DNA of 64,000 nt. Source: Dioscorea cayenensis subsp. rotundata (taxonomy: Eukaryota; Streptophyta; Magnoliopsida; Dioscoreales; Dioscoreaceae). The stretch lies in assembly GCF_009730915.1 (NCBI RefSeq), contig NC_052484.1:5640021-5704020 (forward strand), given 5' to 3'. The notes under the pieces were generated by a model. The model was not told the DNA's origin, made no database searches, and saw nothing but the letters and a program-made list of their open reading frames with translations. This document shows, piece after piece, positions 36,580 to 47,566 of this stretch; position 1 is the first letter of the stretch; the number at the start of each line of letters is the position of its first letter. A program made the translations under genes and the position numbers.

Positions 36580-37062
36580 TGTTAGAATAAATTATTCTAA
36601 CGTATGTGGCTCATGTAACGAAAGGGCTTAATGTAATATTAATCAGATACACATAATGTTACAAAGTTTTAAATTAAGGTTTCCTCATATACGATGGTAG
36701 AAGAGGGTTAAGTTGAAGTTAAAACTGGGTATAACTCCCCTTCTCTCTGCCTATAAATGCTCATCACAGTGAGAAGCTTTTTACCCATCAAGAAAGCACG
36801 AAAAGGAGAAGGCAAAAGGAGAAAAGAAAAATAAAAGAAAGTCTTTTATTCTTTTGCCACAAATTTTTTTAGTTTTCTTTCACAAGTGTAAGCATGGATC
36901 AAGGTAAGTTTTATGTGTATTTTATACCTTCTTTGTGTGAATCAAGCGTGCAAAAGTTCTGGTTATTAAAGTGGTTTTTCGGATTTTCATTATAGTTGCA
37001 ATGGAGATTTTTTTAGAATGTTATTAGATTTTTCTCAAAGTTGAAATGAAAAACTTCCAACA
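36580..37062 (+). mobile_element. 3' LTR of the truncated Copia element
   Basis: It begins TGTTAGAATAAATTATTC after a purine-rich tract (AGTGGGAGAA) and ends CTTCCAACA, 483 bp. CCTATAAATGC near 36760 is a likely LTR TATA element. The 5' LTR is not in the window, so no target duplication can be read. Confidence 0.75.
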
Positions 37063-37079
37063 TGATATGTGTCTATTTA

Positions 37080-37660
37080 TATATATATATACATATTTCT
37101 TCTTGTGACTGTTTATTTGATGAAATCGTGTTATTAAGAGAGAATTGGGTGTGATAATGAGGTTTGATTCTCTGTGAATAAGAAATCATGGGGGTTTTAC
37201 TAGCTAGGGTTTCCACGGATTGGTTTTAGTATGGCTTCAAGGAGTATGTGGGGATTAATGATCGGATTTTCATCTAACTCCGAATTATTCATGCACCACT
37301 AATTGATGTAATATTAGTATGTAATTTTCATTTATAAGAAATAATAGTTTTTTTTAACTTATAAAAAAGAATGTCATGATCAATAATTTAACTAATTTTT
37401 TGAATTTTGTAGCATGTGATTGAATCTATATCAACAAAGTATTTCAAGCTTGTAATGGAGTTGACTTTATGTTTCTATTTGTGAATGTCAATTAAAGCAA
37501 GTTGATTTTCTGAATTTATTTCATTGCTTTTAGCAATACATGACAAAAATTAACCTTAACTCATTTTCTGAATCTATTTCACTATTTTTAGCAAAGCATG
37601 ACAAAAACCCTAACTTCTCATTATATATGTTTCAAAGTTAATTCAGAAGCTGGTTGTTTT
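37080..37660 (+). pseudogene. Diverged copy of the actin leader intron
   Basis: The block 37117-37272 (GATGAAATCGTGTTATT, AGAGAATTGGGTGTG, GCTAGGGTTTCCACGGATTG, GGGATTAATGATCGGATT) parallels 2268-2421 of the actin leader intron. The block 37372-37560 (ATGTCATGATCAATAATT, GCATGTGATT, CTATTTGTGAATGTCA, AATACATGACAAA) parallels 2471-2652. Order and spacing agree. An inserted segment near 37280-37365 and an internal repeat near 37560-37625 differ. The similarity ends soon after TATGTTTCAAAGTT. No actin exon follows. It starts immediately after the Copia LTR. Confidence 0.82.
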
Positions 37661-38840
37661 CCTTTAAAGATTTTTAAAATAAAACAAAAAACTTGTAAAT
37701 CACTTGCAATTTTGTGTGAGTTATGTTAATAAAATATAATTACCTTAATAAGGACCTTGTGGATCTTACCTTTTAGAAATACTTACTTAGGAGTAACATA
37801 ACAATACTGCTTCTCATATGGGTTAAAGTTGCCTAGAATTAAATTTGGGATACACACACACACATATATATATATTTGGATAATAATTGTAGACAAGCTA
37901 TGACCTGTAATAATTATTGTTAGAGAGTGTTGAACACTCAACCTTTCATTTCGGAGAAAAAATGAGCTATCACTCTTTTATTATGGAGATAGTTGTATTA
38001 ACTTTAATAAAAATTCATACATATATATTATTAAAAAACTTTGCATAATTGGAAGGAATGTCAAAATACCACCTTCACCAAGGTTTCAAAAGATCAAGTA
38101 TCCATGAATGACCATGTAAGATTCCGGAAATCTTACCTACCAAAAGATAACTTGTCTTACGGTAGAGAAACCCCAAATCATATAAAAAATATCAATAAAA
38201 AACCATGAATCAAACTAGGATATTACACATTAGAAAAAGCTTGCATATCCTCTACGAGCAAAAAATACCACTTTACCACCACCTCAATAGGTGAATAGTA
38301 GCACGATTAAGTTATATGTTAAAGATTGAGGGTATGATTTCTTTCTAAAGTATGGTTGTTGATTTGAGATGTGCATAAGAGGTTTGTTCACATTATCAAT
38401 AAATAAATTAATTAATAAACATATAAAAATGACACTTTCTATATTCATTCTCATAAAATCAAATTTTATTGAAAATAAATGAAAATGGTTATGTCTAACA
38501 AGTTATATTACACGCACTAGAAGTTGTTATACCTTAAAGGAATATAAAAATACTTTTTCCTACGAAGGTTTCATAAAACCAAATATAGAAAAAAAATATT
38601 AAATAGAAATACATGAAAACAAAAAATCCTACCAACTCTCCCAAAACCGTTCAAAGAATTAAATTTATTTGGGAATTTAATAAAATCTATGAATCAAATA
38701 TTACATATTTAAAAAGAAAAATTCATAACTAAAATCCATGAGAGCCTTTTTCAACTATAGTCCCTCCCCTTATCTCGATTATTAAAAAATTGATTACATT
38801 TTCATTTCCTATATCACCACAACTTCGAATTCAAAGATAA
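37660..38840. other. AT-rich intergenic DNA
   Basis: No gene or bounded element was recognised. (CA)n/(TA)n runs lie near 37853-37875. Confidence 0.5.
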
Positions 38841-39562
38841 TCAAAATTGATGATTTCGTCTTCATTGTCAAATGTAGCATCTACTTTTTTCGGTTCATGC
38901 AATTTTAATTTAAGAGAACAATGATGCCCAACTCAGCTACTGCCCAAGGCACCCACTATTTATTGCTACCTCCAATGCCATCCTCGACGATAAATTATAT
39001 AGGGGTCATTTGGCATTGTTGTCAATTCCTGTGTTTTGTTTTCAATTTTATATTTTGGAAACAAAACTTGAAAAACATGTTTGGCACCTTATTTTTGGTT
39101 TTTAAAAATTTTGACAACAATCTTCATGTTTCCAAAAAAAAACACAGCAATTTTATGTTTTCAATTGTTTTGGAAACATTTTCAAAACTCTTCCTCCCAC
39201 AATGAAACCCTTCCTCTACTACTCTTCTCTCTCTCTCTCTCTCTCTTTAATTTTTAATTCCTTTTTTTAAAAAAAATATATATATTTTTTTACAAATTAA
39301 TAGTAATAATTTTAAAAAATATATTTTTAAGAAAAAAAATATTTATAAAAAGTTATTATTTTGGCTTGATATTTTACAAATTAGTTTATATAGTATTAAA
39401 AATTATATTTTTTTCAATATACATATACATATATATATATATATATATGTTGACATATATATTGAAAAAATATTTGTAAAAATCTATTGTTTGAGCTATT
39501 GACTTTTTACTTTATCTAAAAAAAATTTTATGACTATGGCTCTATATTGCCCCTCCTCTCCC

Positions 39563-39598
<36 letters not shown>

Positions 39599-40690
39599 AT
39601 TTTTTTGCAATCTGATGGATCTAATTTTAATATATATATATATATATATATTAAATTTTTTAAGGCAAACGCAATTTTTTTGTTTCAAATAGTGCAATTT
39701 TTATGAGATATTTTTTACCCATACAATACTAGTCTATGTTATTAATTTTATTTAATAATATAATCGAGTAAACTAATATGAAAAATAAAGTTTTATAAAA
39801 AAATTAAAATATGAATTAAAAAAACAATATAAAAAGCATTATAATTATTTTGTGCTAACAAAACATGTTTTTGTTTACGGCTTTTTAAAATGCACAACAG
39901 TTAATGTATTAAAACATGTTTTTGTTTTTAAAAAAATTGAAAATAAAATGAAAACAAAGCAAAAACAAAAACAAAAACCAAAAAACAAAAAAACAGAAAC
40001 GATGTCAAACGTTCTCTTAGTATATTTGTTTGCAAGTTGCTTGTTTTGTCTCTTAGGTAACACCCTACCTCCACTATCATTAGAATTATAAGTCTTAAAT
40101 ATCATTTAATCTGACTCGTCTATTCTTTTCCTTTTATATAATATAACCATTCCATGTTTTATTTAGTAAAATTATAATTTATCCATTTAAATAAAAAAAT
40201 CTACCACAAACTCGAAGGCTAATAATGGTTTACTTTTAAGTAAAAAATAGCTAAATATGGTTTTGATTACAAAAATAATCAAAACCGAGGATTTCGTCTC
40301 CATAGTCAAACGTATCTTCTACTTTTGGAATTCATGTAATTTTAATCTAAGAGAAACAGTGATATATTTAACTCTGCTATTAGCTAAGACACCCAGGATT
40401 TATTGCTATCTTTAGTGCCACCCTTGACGACTAATGATATTAGTAATTATGTTAGTAAGCTGCTAGCTCTGCATCATATGTAACGCCCTACATCCACATG
40501 GTTGGAACTAAAAGTCCTAAACATCATTTAATCTGCCTTGGCTATTTTTTTTCCTTTTTTATGATATAATCTTACACCATGTTTTCTTTAACAAATTAAA
40601 ATTTAATCATTTAAAAAAAAAAATTGGCCAAAACTTGAAAGTTAAAAATGGTTTAATTTTAATTAAAAAAAAAAGATGACATAATTTTGG
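38840..40690. repeat. Two tandem copies of a unit of about 0.4 kb, the first interrupted
   Basis: Copy 1: 38845-39000 (TTTCGTCTTCATTGTCAAA...TTATTGCTACCTCCA...CCTCGACGA), then an insertion, then 40019-40270 (AACACCCTACCTCCAC...AAATATCATTTAATCTGACT). Copy 2 is uninterrupted: 40287-40690 (TTTCGTCTCCATAGTCAAA...TTATTGCTATCTTTA...CTTGACGA, AACGCCCTACATCCAC...AAACATCATTTAATCTGCCT). No coding content. Confidence 0.8.
39001..40018. mobile_element. Non-autonomous insertion of about 1.0 kb (inverted-repeat ends)
   Basis: The left end AGGGGTCATTTGGCATTGTT and the reverse complement of the right end AAGAGAACGTTTGACATCG are similar. This is the type of terminus seen in plant MITE-like elements. The uninterrupted tandem partner at about 40440 shows the empty site. 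T/A-rich interior with several TA runs and no coding region. Superfamily not resolved. Confidence 0.6.
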
Positions 40691-41386
40691 AAGTTTAAGT
40701 ATATCTTTAAAAATTCACCGTCATTTTTGCCAAAATTTACTGTTTTGTAGCGCGCGTCAGCTCACGACATAAACGATGGCGGCCAAAGGCTGCGAGACAC
40801 GCTCTCTCCATACATCGAATCCGGCACCTCTCCCAAAGATCTCGCCTTTGTTCCACCCTTGAAATTCAACTCCCCCTCTGCGAGATTCCCGATCTCCAAT
40901 TTCCTCTCCCCGCCCAACCCTAATGCGCTCTGGATTCCTGATTTCAGATGAGTTTATTGTCATAGCCCTGTTTTCTTCTCATTGTCCTTTCCTTTTCCGT
41001 TTGTGTTTTTGATCTGATGGATGAAGTCCAAGAATTAGATGAGAAAGCTTAGTATTGGAGCAAAGTTTGATGCTTTGATTGATTCCCTCTGTGATTCCGA
41101 TGGAGTGAAGTCATGCTTCTGTGATTTAGGGTATGATGTTTAAATTTTGCCTCTTTTTGTTTTCGTGGTTTTATTGATCTATTTTGTTTGAGAAGCTTTA
41201 AATTCTTCTTTTTTGCTTTTTTTTTTGTCCGATCAAAGATGAGATACCCCTAAAGTTGAGATTTTTATGTATAAATTATTGCTGTTATTTATCACTAATA
41301 AGATCCCAAATCTCTAAGATGTAGAGCAAGAAGAAGAATTCTGAGGGTCAAATCTATAGTTTTGAAGAAGAAGTGCTTGATTTATT
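40690..41386 (+). promoter_or_regulatory. Promoter and 5' UTR region of the trihelix gene
   Basis: A sharp rise in GC at about 40745-40960 marks the change from repeat DNA to a gene. Pyrimidine-rich leader-like sequence follows. GATTTCAG at about 40930-40937 and AGATG/GT motifs would allow a leader intron, but no transcription start can be fixed from sequence. Confidence 0.4.
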
Positions 41387-42733
41387 ATGGAGGGAAACGT
41401 ATCTAGTGGGAATATGATGCCAGGAGCTGCTTCTTATGGTGTTTTGGATTTACACAACTCTATGCATCTTCATCACCAAGAACACCCACACCAATCTCTA
41501 CATCTTCACCAGCAACAGCCCAATCATCCCCACCACCAAGCCTCGATTGTTCACCCACCAATGCATGATGTTTTTCCATTGACGTCAATGAATCACTTGC
41601 ATGATTCTGATAAACAACCCATGATCATGGATTATAACAAGGCAGAGCGAGGGAAGAACTCCGGGAGTGATGATGAAGACCGGAGCTTTAACACTGAGGA
41701 TGGTGTTAATGGCAATAATGATACTGGCAAAGGGAAGAAAGCGTCACCCTGGCAGCGAATGAAATGGACTGATGCAATGGTTAAGCTGTTGATAACTGTG
41801 GTCTCATACATTGGTGAGGATCTTTCTGAATGTAGTAGTGGTGGGAGGAGAAAGCTTGCACTTTTGCAGAAGAAAGGGAAGTGGAAGTTGGTTTCAAAAG
41901 TCATGGCTGAGAGGGACTGTTACGTGTCGCCTCAGCAGTGCGAAGACAAGTTCAATGATCTTAATAAGAGGTATAAGAGGCTAAATGATATACTGGGAAG
42001 GGGTACCTCTTGTAAGGTTGTAGAGAATCCTGCCCTCTTGGACTTGATGAACCACATCTCAGATAAGGCAAAGGATGACGTGAGGAAGATATTGAGCTCA
42101 AAGCATCTTTTCTACGAAGAGATGTGCTCATACCATAACGGTAACCGTTTGCATTTGCCACCTGACCCTGATCTACAGCGGTCCTTGCAGGTGGCTCTTA
42201 GAAGCGGTGATGAGCATGATACAAGGAGGGTTCTGCATGAGGATCTTGATGAGGATGATCATCAAGGAGCAGAGAGTGATGATAGGGAAGATGATGTGGA
42301 GGACGATAGCATTTTGCATGGTGATGTTGGAAGTACATGTTTTCAGAAAAGGATGAAGCTTGGGAGTGAGTTTGGAGATTTTAGTTTTGGGAATATTTTG
42401 AATGCCCAAGATGTTAACAAAGGGGGGCATCCAGTGGGTTCATCTGTTGATATGAACCAAGCTTTTCCAGATAGTTCAAAGCCTACCTGGGCGGCAAAGC
42501 AATGGATTAGTTCCCGTTCACTTCAGCTGGAAGAGCAAAGGTTGCATATTCAGGCAGAGATGCTGGAACTTGAGAAACAACGTTTCAAGTGGCAGAGATT
42601 CAGTAAGAAAAAAGATCGGGAATTGGACAAAATGCGGATGGAGAATGAAAGGATGAAACTTGAAAATGAACGGTTGTCATTGGAATTGAAGCGCCGGGAA
42701 CTGGAGATTGGGCATAATCAAATGTCAAATTGA
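41387..42733 (+). CDS. Trihelix (GT factor) transcription factor, GT-gamma-like
   Basis: An intronless gene of 448 residues, probably a nuclear DNA-binding regulator. Residues 23-60 are His/Gln-rich. The trihelix (Myb/SANT-like) domain spans about 120-205: WQRMKWTDAMVKLL (W122, W127), GKWKLVSKVMAER (W166) and QQCEDKFNDLNKRYKRL, where the third position is Phe189 rather than Trp, as in the GT-gamma clade. A highly acidic stretch (EDLDEDDHQGAE, DDREDDVEDD) covers 285-307. The C-terminus (about 376-441) is a long charged coiled coil (LEEQRLHIQAEMLELEKQR...) expected to mediate oligomerisation. The ATG is the first in the frame and stops precede it. No lesion seen. The clade assignment rests on motif memory; function (stress response in relatives) is inference. 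Confidence 0.9.
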   Translation: MEGNVSSGNMMPGAASYGVLDLHNSMHLHHQEHPHQSLHLHQQQPNHPHHQASIVHPPMHDVFPLTSMNHLHDSDKQPMIMDYNKAERGKNSGSDDEDRSFNTEDGVNGNNDTGKGKKASPWQRMKWTDAMVKLLITVVSYIGEDLSECSSGGRRKLALLQKKGKWKLVSKVMAERDCYVSPQQCEDKFNDLNKRYKRLNDILGRGTSCKVVENPALLDLMNHISDKAKDDVRKILSSKHLFYEEMCSYHNGNRLHLPPDPDLQRSLQVALRSGDEHDTRRVLHEDLDEDDHQGAESDDREDDVEDDSILHGDVGSTCFQKRMKLGSEFGDFSFGNILNAQDVNKGGHPVGSSVDMNQAFPDSSKPTWAAKQWISSRSLQLEEQRLHIQAEMLELEKQRFKWQRFSKKKDRELDKMRMENERMKLENERLSLELKRRELEIGHNQMSN

Positions 42734-44070
42734 AGCTTTTAATTGCGAGGCCAGACTTTTATTTGTGTAGCGCCCTGAAATGTCTGATCATCTGAGTCCA
42801 GAATATGTATTTTGCTACCAAACTGCCCTTCTAATGCGTATGTGGATTTTCAATTAGATATTGGAACATATGAGCATAAATTCTTTTGTAGAGAAGTCGA
42901 TGAGATCCTCTGTTTGTCTGAGATTTATGCTCTTGTTTCTTACCTTTTTCTTGTCCAGCTTCAAGTTAATGTGACATATTCGCAATTCCATGATTCAAGG
43001 TTTCCAACTTGCCTTCTGCATTATCTATTTATTTTCAACACAATTTTGTTCCTCTTGTTTGTTTTTCCACGTAGAAATTTCTTCACTATATTTGAAGGTG
43101 ATTTTTTGGATAATGATGGAATTTATCAGCTTAGTAAACTGTTTCTTGGATGGTAAATCTAGTTGCTAAAATTTAATTTTGTAACTCATAATGCAATAAA
43201 ATTATTTGTTCTTAAATATGACAAGTATATAATTAGTGATACTAATGCTAAATTTTGTATGTTTACTATAAGGTGCTTTCTTTTTTTGTTTGTTTCAAGT
43301 ATGTGATGATTTAGAATTATCAAGTTCAAAATGGAAGTCACACAGCTGAAAAATATGTCGGAATGTCTGGTCGTGTGATGATATTTCTTTGGAAATGAAC
43401 AAAAGCACACGATTAGCTTTTGCTTTTTTTTTTTTTTCTTTTTTTGTCCTTTTCATCCATTTTCTCTCAACCCACACACAGATCGAGGAGCATAGTAACT
43501 ATTATTCTTCATGAATCATGATAGACATGAATACACTATAATTGTGGCCATTCGTGAGTCTTGTTTCTTGGCTTTCCCTTGAGTTAGCCTTAAAAAATTG
43601 TCTTTTTCATATTGTTTCATATTTTTATTACAAGCTTTGGTTTTTTTCATTTAACTTCCTAAACGTTTTTTTTTTTTTAATAATAGACGATAAGCGCCTT
43701 TTTTTTTATGAATATAAACAGTACTAAACAGTACTGAAACCTGGATGTACAGTATATGTACAGTATGAGAATATTATAAAAATCCCGGGTGAACAGTGTA
43801 TGAACATTACGGGAAACAGTACTGTTGGGGGAAAGATTTGAACCCATGACCTTCCCCTTACACTTTGATGTCATTCCTAAACGTTGGTGCGTGATAAACA
43901 ACGCCTACATATATTACTTTTTGAATTTGTGTTATATTGGTATTGCTTATTATCATACCTATGCTCCATGTGATTGTCGCTTCAATTGTATGTCACCAAA
44001 ATGCACGGAGTTCTATACCTTAGCGTCTTGTCCCTTCCTCCATAACTTTCCAGCTGAATCTGCTAATAGC
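42734..44070. other. Trihelix 3' UTR followed by AT-rich intergenic DNA
   Basis: The 3' UTR probably lies within the first few hundred bases. At 43735-43850 there is a cluster of CAGTACTG, GTACAGTA and CCCGGGTGAACAGTG motifs, then GATTTGAACCCATGACC, which on the minus strand resembles a tRNA-type B box followed by an A-run (43690-43705). A SINE relic is possible but unproven. Confidence 0.4.
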
Positions 44071-44087
44071 ATTTGTGCTTCATTCTT

Positions 44088-45163
44088 TTTGAGGGAAGAG
44101 CTCGGAGAGCTTAATTTATTGATAATAAAAAGAAGGTTTACAAAAGTCTCGGGATTACAAAAAGAAACGAAATAACAACAAGAAAGAACAAGCTAAAGAA
44201 AATACAACAAATCAGAAAAAATAAAACAGACTAGAAATCAAAACCATTATCAGAGAAGAGATCCATGAGCCATCTGGGCAAATCTCGGCCAGAGAGGAAG
44301 AGGCTGAGGGTATGATTGTTGCTGCCGACAGAAGCAAGAGCAGATGCAGGGCCGTTCCAGCGAGCAGGTATTGCTACCAGAGTGGGATTGCCAGCAAGTT
44401 GGAGATGATGATTCGCAGAAGAGATGTCCTGAGCAGCATGCCAAGCAACAGGATTACGAGCACACTTCAAAGTTTGAGGTAAATCATAGCTGCAATGAAG
44501 AATACTCCGAACGACCAGCTGCCGATCCAAAGAAGATTGAACAGCAATACGGAGAGCTTTGAGACCAGCTTGAAAATGCGAATCCGCAGAGAAAGAGCAG
44601 CAACCTGCACAAAATACTCTGTAAGTATGAGAGGAGATAAAGAATCCCAACTTACCAATGTTGCTGCTGCCAATCCATCTGTGGGCAAAGAAAAGAAATG
44701 GTCCAGAGGAGCTGGAAAAGTTGTTGAGGAGTAACTTCCGTCCCACTAGAGACGCATTTTCCTGCATAAAATCCTTGACATGGGCGATAGCTTTAACTGA
44801 AATGTTAGTAAAATTGGGAATGATATTGTTAAAGATGGCATCACAACGAGCCTTCCACAGGTACCAAATACATGCTGCAATGACTGAAATAGTATGAGTT
44901 GAATAATTGTAATCAGTGATCCAGAAACCAGCGGAAATAAGATCAGGGAAAGAAATATTAATACGCAACCTATGATTCAATAAATTCCAGACCATCTGAG
45001 CACACTGACATTCAAGAAATAAGTGCTCAGAAGATTCACAATCAATGTGGCAAAATACACATAAAGTTCCGGGGCCAATGTTGATGCTGTTAAGGAAATC
45101 AGTAGTAGAAACTCTACCATGAAGCATGAGCCAAATAAAATGCTTGACTGAGGAAACTCTACC
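44088..45163 (-). mobile_element. 5'-truncated LINE (L1 type) with 17-bp target duplication
   Basis: Flanked by the perfect direct repeat ATTTGTGCTTCATTCTT at 44071-44087 and 45164-45180. The minus-strand element ends with an AATAAATT signal and a short A tail (TCCCTCAAAAA). It contains only the 3' end of the second open frame. The 5' junction (45143-45163) repeats TTGACTGAGGAAACTCT, which also lies just outside the right target duplication (45179-45196). Confidence 0.9.
44231..45127 (-). pseudogene. LINE ORF2 C-terminal part: zinc-binding and RNase H-like regions
   Basis: A 298-residue open frame. It begins within the reverse-transcriptase zinc-binding domain (HGRVSTTDFL, LCVFCHIDCESSEHLFLEC with Cys/His spacing, ISVIAACIWYLWKARCDAIF). 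It continues into an RNase H-like region (RWIGSSNIGKLGFF, FQAGLKALRIAVQSSLDRQL, WHAAQDISSANHH). Reverse transcriptase and endonuclease are absent by 5' truncation. The frame is uninterrupted, suggesting fairly recent insertion, but it has no independent function. Confidence 0.82.
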
Positions 45164-45180
45164 ATTTGTGCTTCATTCTT

Positions 45181-45824
45181 GACTGAGGAAACTCTTCAAT
45201 TGCAGAGCTTGTGCTATTGTTTTATTATAATAACTTGTTATTAAAGTTGCAGAGTTTCATTTGTATTTGCTGTGCTTCTGACAATGATAAAATTTTAGAA
45301 TGATTACTCATTTCCAGTTATCATCCAGGTAAAAGGTATATAAAAGAGAGCATTTTGGATGGATTATCATTTGGAAGGATGATGTATCCTGTGCTCCTTG
45401 AGATCATTTATTACGGAATTTGTATTTGCTGCATTTATTTTTTGGCTTTGTGACACGTGTATAATCCTTGTTTTGGAATCGCTCTGCAGAAAATCCATCA
45501 TTCATGTTTTGAAGGTGATAATGTCAATCTTCTTCTTGAATTACACTGAAACTGTTGAATAACAAGAGCTTTGAGCATGGAGAAGCAATGAAACCTCTTG
45601 ATTGCGTTCACCCTATCCATATTTTTCTTTTGTTAAATGTTTTCCTTCGGTTTCTGCCTTTCTGGTACTCAGTAAGCTATGCATTATTGAATCTGCACAC
45701 ATCATGGACTTCATTCTCAATCATAGTGCATAATAACTGGTAAGTCACAAGCTTGGCGTTGCTTACTTTAGCTTATACATATTGATATACGGAGTAAGCT
45801 AGGCATATAAGCATACATATGTAA
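45181..45824. other. Intergenic between LINE and WAT1-like gene
   Basis: Nothing recognised. The part nearest 45825 is the 3' flank of the minus-strand transporter gene. Confidence 0.5.
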
Positions 45825-47566
45825 CTATTCTTTTTGACGATTAACCATTTGAGTCTCATCAAAGCATGGACTCTCCGTTGGTGCAGCCACTGGTATTGTG
45901 CTTTCTTTCACCTCCTTGCTCTTGCCCCAGAGAACACTATAGAGTCCTGTGACCATGAGAGCTCCACCTAAAATACTGTAAAAACACCATCAAATTTTAG
46001 AATTGATTTCGGATGCCCTTCTAATTCATTCGTAACTCTTTGGTATCTTGTTTGTATCAATTTGGTCTATTTGGTTCAGCTTTTAAATTTATGTGTTCGG
46101 TTTGATAATGTTTAGCAAAAAAATTTGATCTTCTGTTTGTTTAAGATTACCTTCCCAAATTAATGACATCTCCAAGGAAAAGGAAGGAGCAGGCCATGGT
46201 GATTAGCAATGTCAGTGGAGTGAACATTGATAAGAAAACCGGGCCCCTCTTCTCGATGCACCATGACTGTAAGTAAAATGATACTCCTGTAACTATAACT
46301 CCCTATTCAGCACATTATAGGAGAGAAATTATATTTGAATTAGATGCTTTATGTCAGACTTGTGTAATTGATTCCAAGAAAAACGGAAAGTGAAGACTTT
46401 ATGTTTAATGTGTTTACACAATAAGCAACAGAGATGAAGCTCATCCCCGATGACAATTTCCATTTAGAAAAGTCCCTTTCCATTGCCAGAGCTACAAAAA
46501 AGGATTGAACTGTGCTGAAGATACACTGCAGAGCAGTAAACATGAGCTTCGCTGGGTACTCCTTCAGCACAGCCCCCTGTTGAAATCAAATGCAAAATGG
46601 CCTTGTAGAGATAATACTCCCACATCAGTTAATGAAAAATCAGTGTATTTACCTGCAGTACCAGCCAAAGGGCCCATGTTATGTTGGTGATAGTCATTAG
46701 GGAGGTGCCAATCAGCCAAAATTTCTTGTTTTGATTGGCTTGGCCTCCATTTCTCTCATGATTTTTGTCACCAAAGACGTAGTGTGGATTTAAAGATTTT
46801 ATAAATGGTCCAATATACAAGGCAATCACCACAACACCAGCCAAAGACAATACTACTCCAATGATCTTCGCAATCCCTGAGAGCTTCCTTGGTTTCAGAG
46901 ACTCCACTCTGCAGATTAGATTTATCAAACACAATGGATTATGTGATCAATTCCTCCCGACATCTTTGAACTGTTCAGATAATTAACTTCCTTTCTGAAA
47001 AACATTGTGGTTTATAAGATAGTGTTAATTACCTGAGAATTACTGACAAGATGAATGTCATTGCAGGAATGGAGTTGATTATTGCTGATGCCAAGGTTGG
47101 TGTAGTGTAGCTAAGTGCGCGCATATGGAAATTCATCGACATAGTTGTTCTAATAAAAAGTTCAATGAAAGATCAAAAGTACACAACATTCCTTGAGGTA
47201 CAATTGTATCATCAAAACGCATTCAAATGAAAGCATGGTGTTACTACCCAAGCAATGCAAGAATGAAAATCTTGAAGCCGACCTTGAATCCAAGTGGTGG
47301 AGCACTTTTCCTGAACATGACCACCACCATTAGAAATTGTTCAAAATGATAGAAAGACGATGATCAAGAAGCAAAGTGAAGAACCATTCAACGAAGAAGG
47401 CGACAGGGGACATGATGACACTGGCAAGTGCTTGTCTATAGAACACAAACACTGCAGTGTTCATACCTCCATCAAGTGCAGCCTTGCCAAGGATTTGCAA
47501 ACCTGCATATATTGTTCTTATTAAGATGATAGCAAGATAGAGCTTCAAGCTACTTGTTTTCTTCAT
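45825..47566 (-). CDS. WAT1-related (nodulin MtN21/EamA-like, UMAMIT) transporter
   Basis: A multi-pass membrane transporter of the drug/metabolite superfamily. Characterised relatives export amino acids or auxin at vacuolar or plasma membranes. Seven exons on the minus strand: 47566-47385, 47310-47248, 47149-47033, 46908-46653, 46576-46418, 46302-46151, 45975-45825. Every junction is GT-AG and the frame is continuous, giving 359 residues, normal for the family. The first EamA domain contains LYLAIILIRTIYAGLQI, AALDGGMNTAVFVFYRQALA and RALSYTTPTLASAIINSIPA. The second contains GTSLMTITNITWALWLVLQ, LMFTALQCIFSTVQSFFVAL, VSFYLQSWCIEKRGPVF and FLFLGDVINLG. I chose the ATG of MKKTSSLKLYL because the upstream in-frame extension begins with GTG. 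Substrate cannot be inferred. Confidence 0.92.

Noticed and set aside
43820-43845. Possible tRNA or SINE from the GATTTGAACCC motif
   Set aside because: Only a B-box-like word is present. No A box at the right distance, no cloverleaf and no clear target duplication, so it is not listed as an RNA gene or SINE.
44344-44897. Plus-strand open frames across the LINE
   Set aside because: Antisense shadows of the uninterrupted LINE frame on the minus strand.
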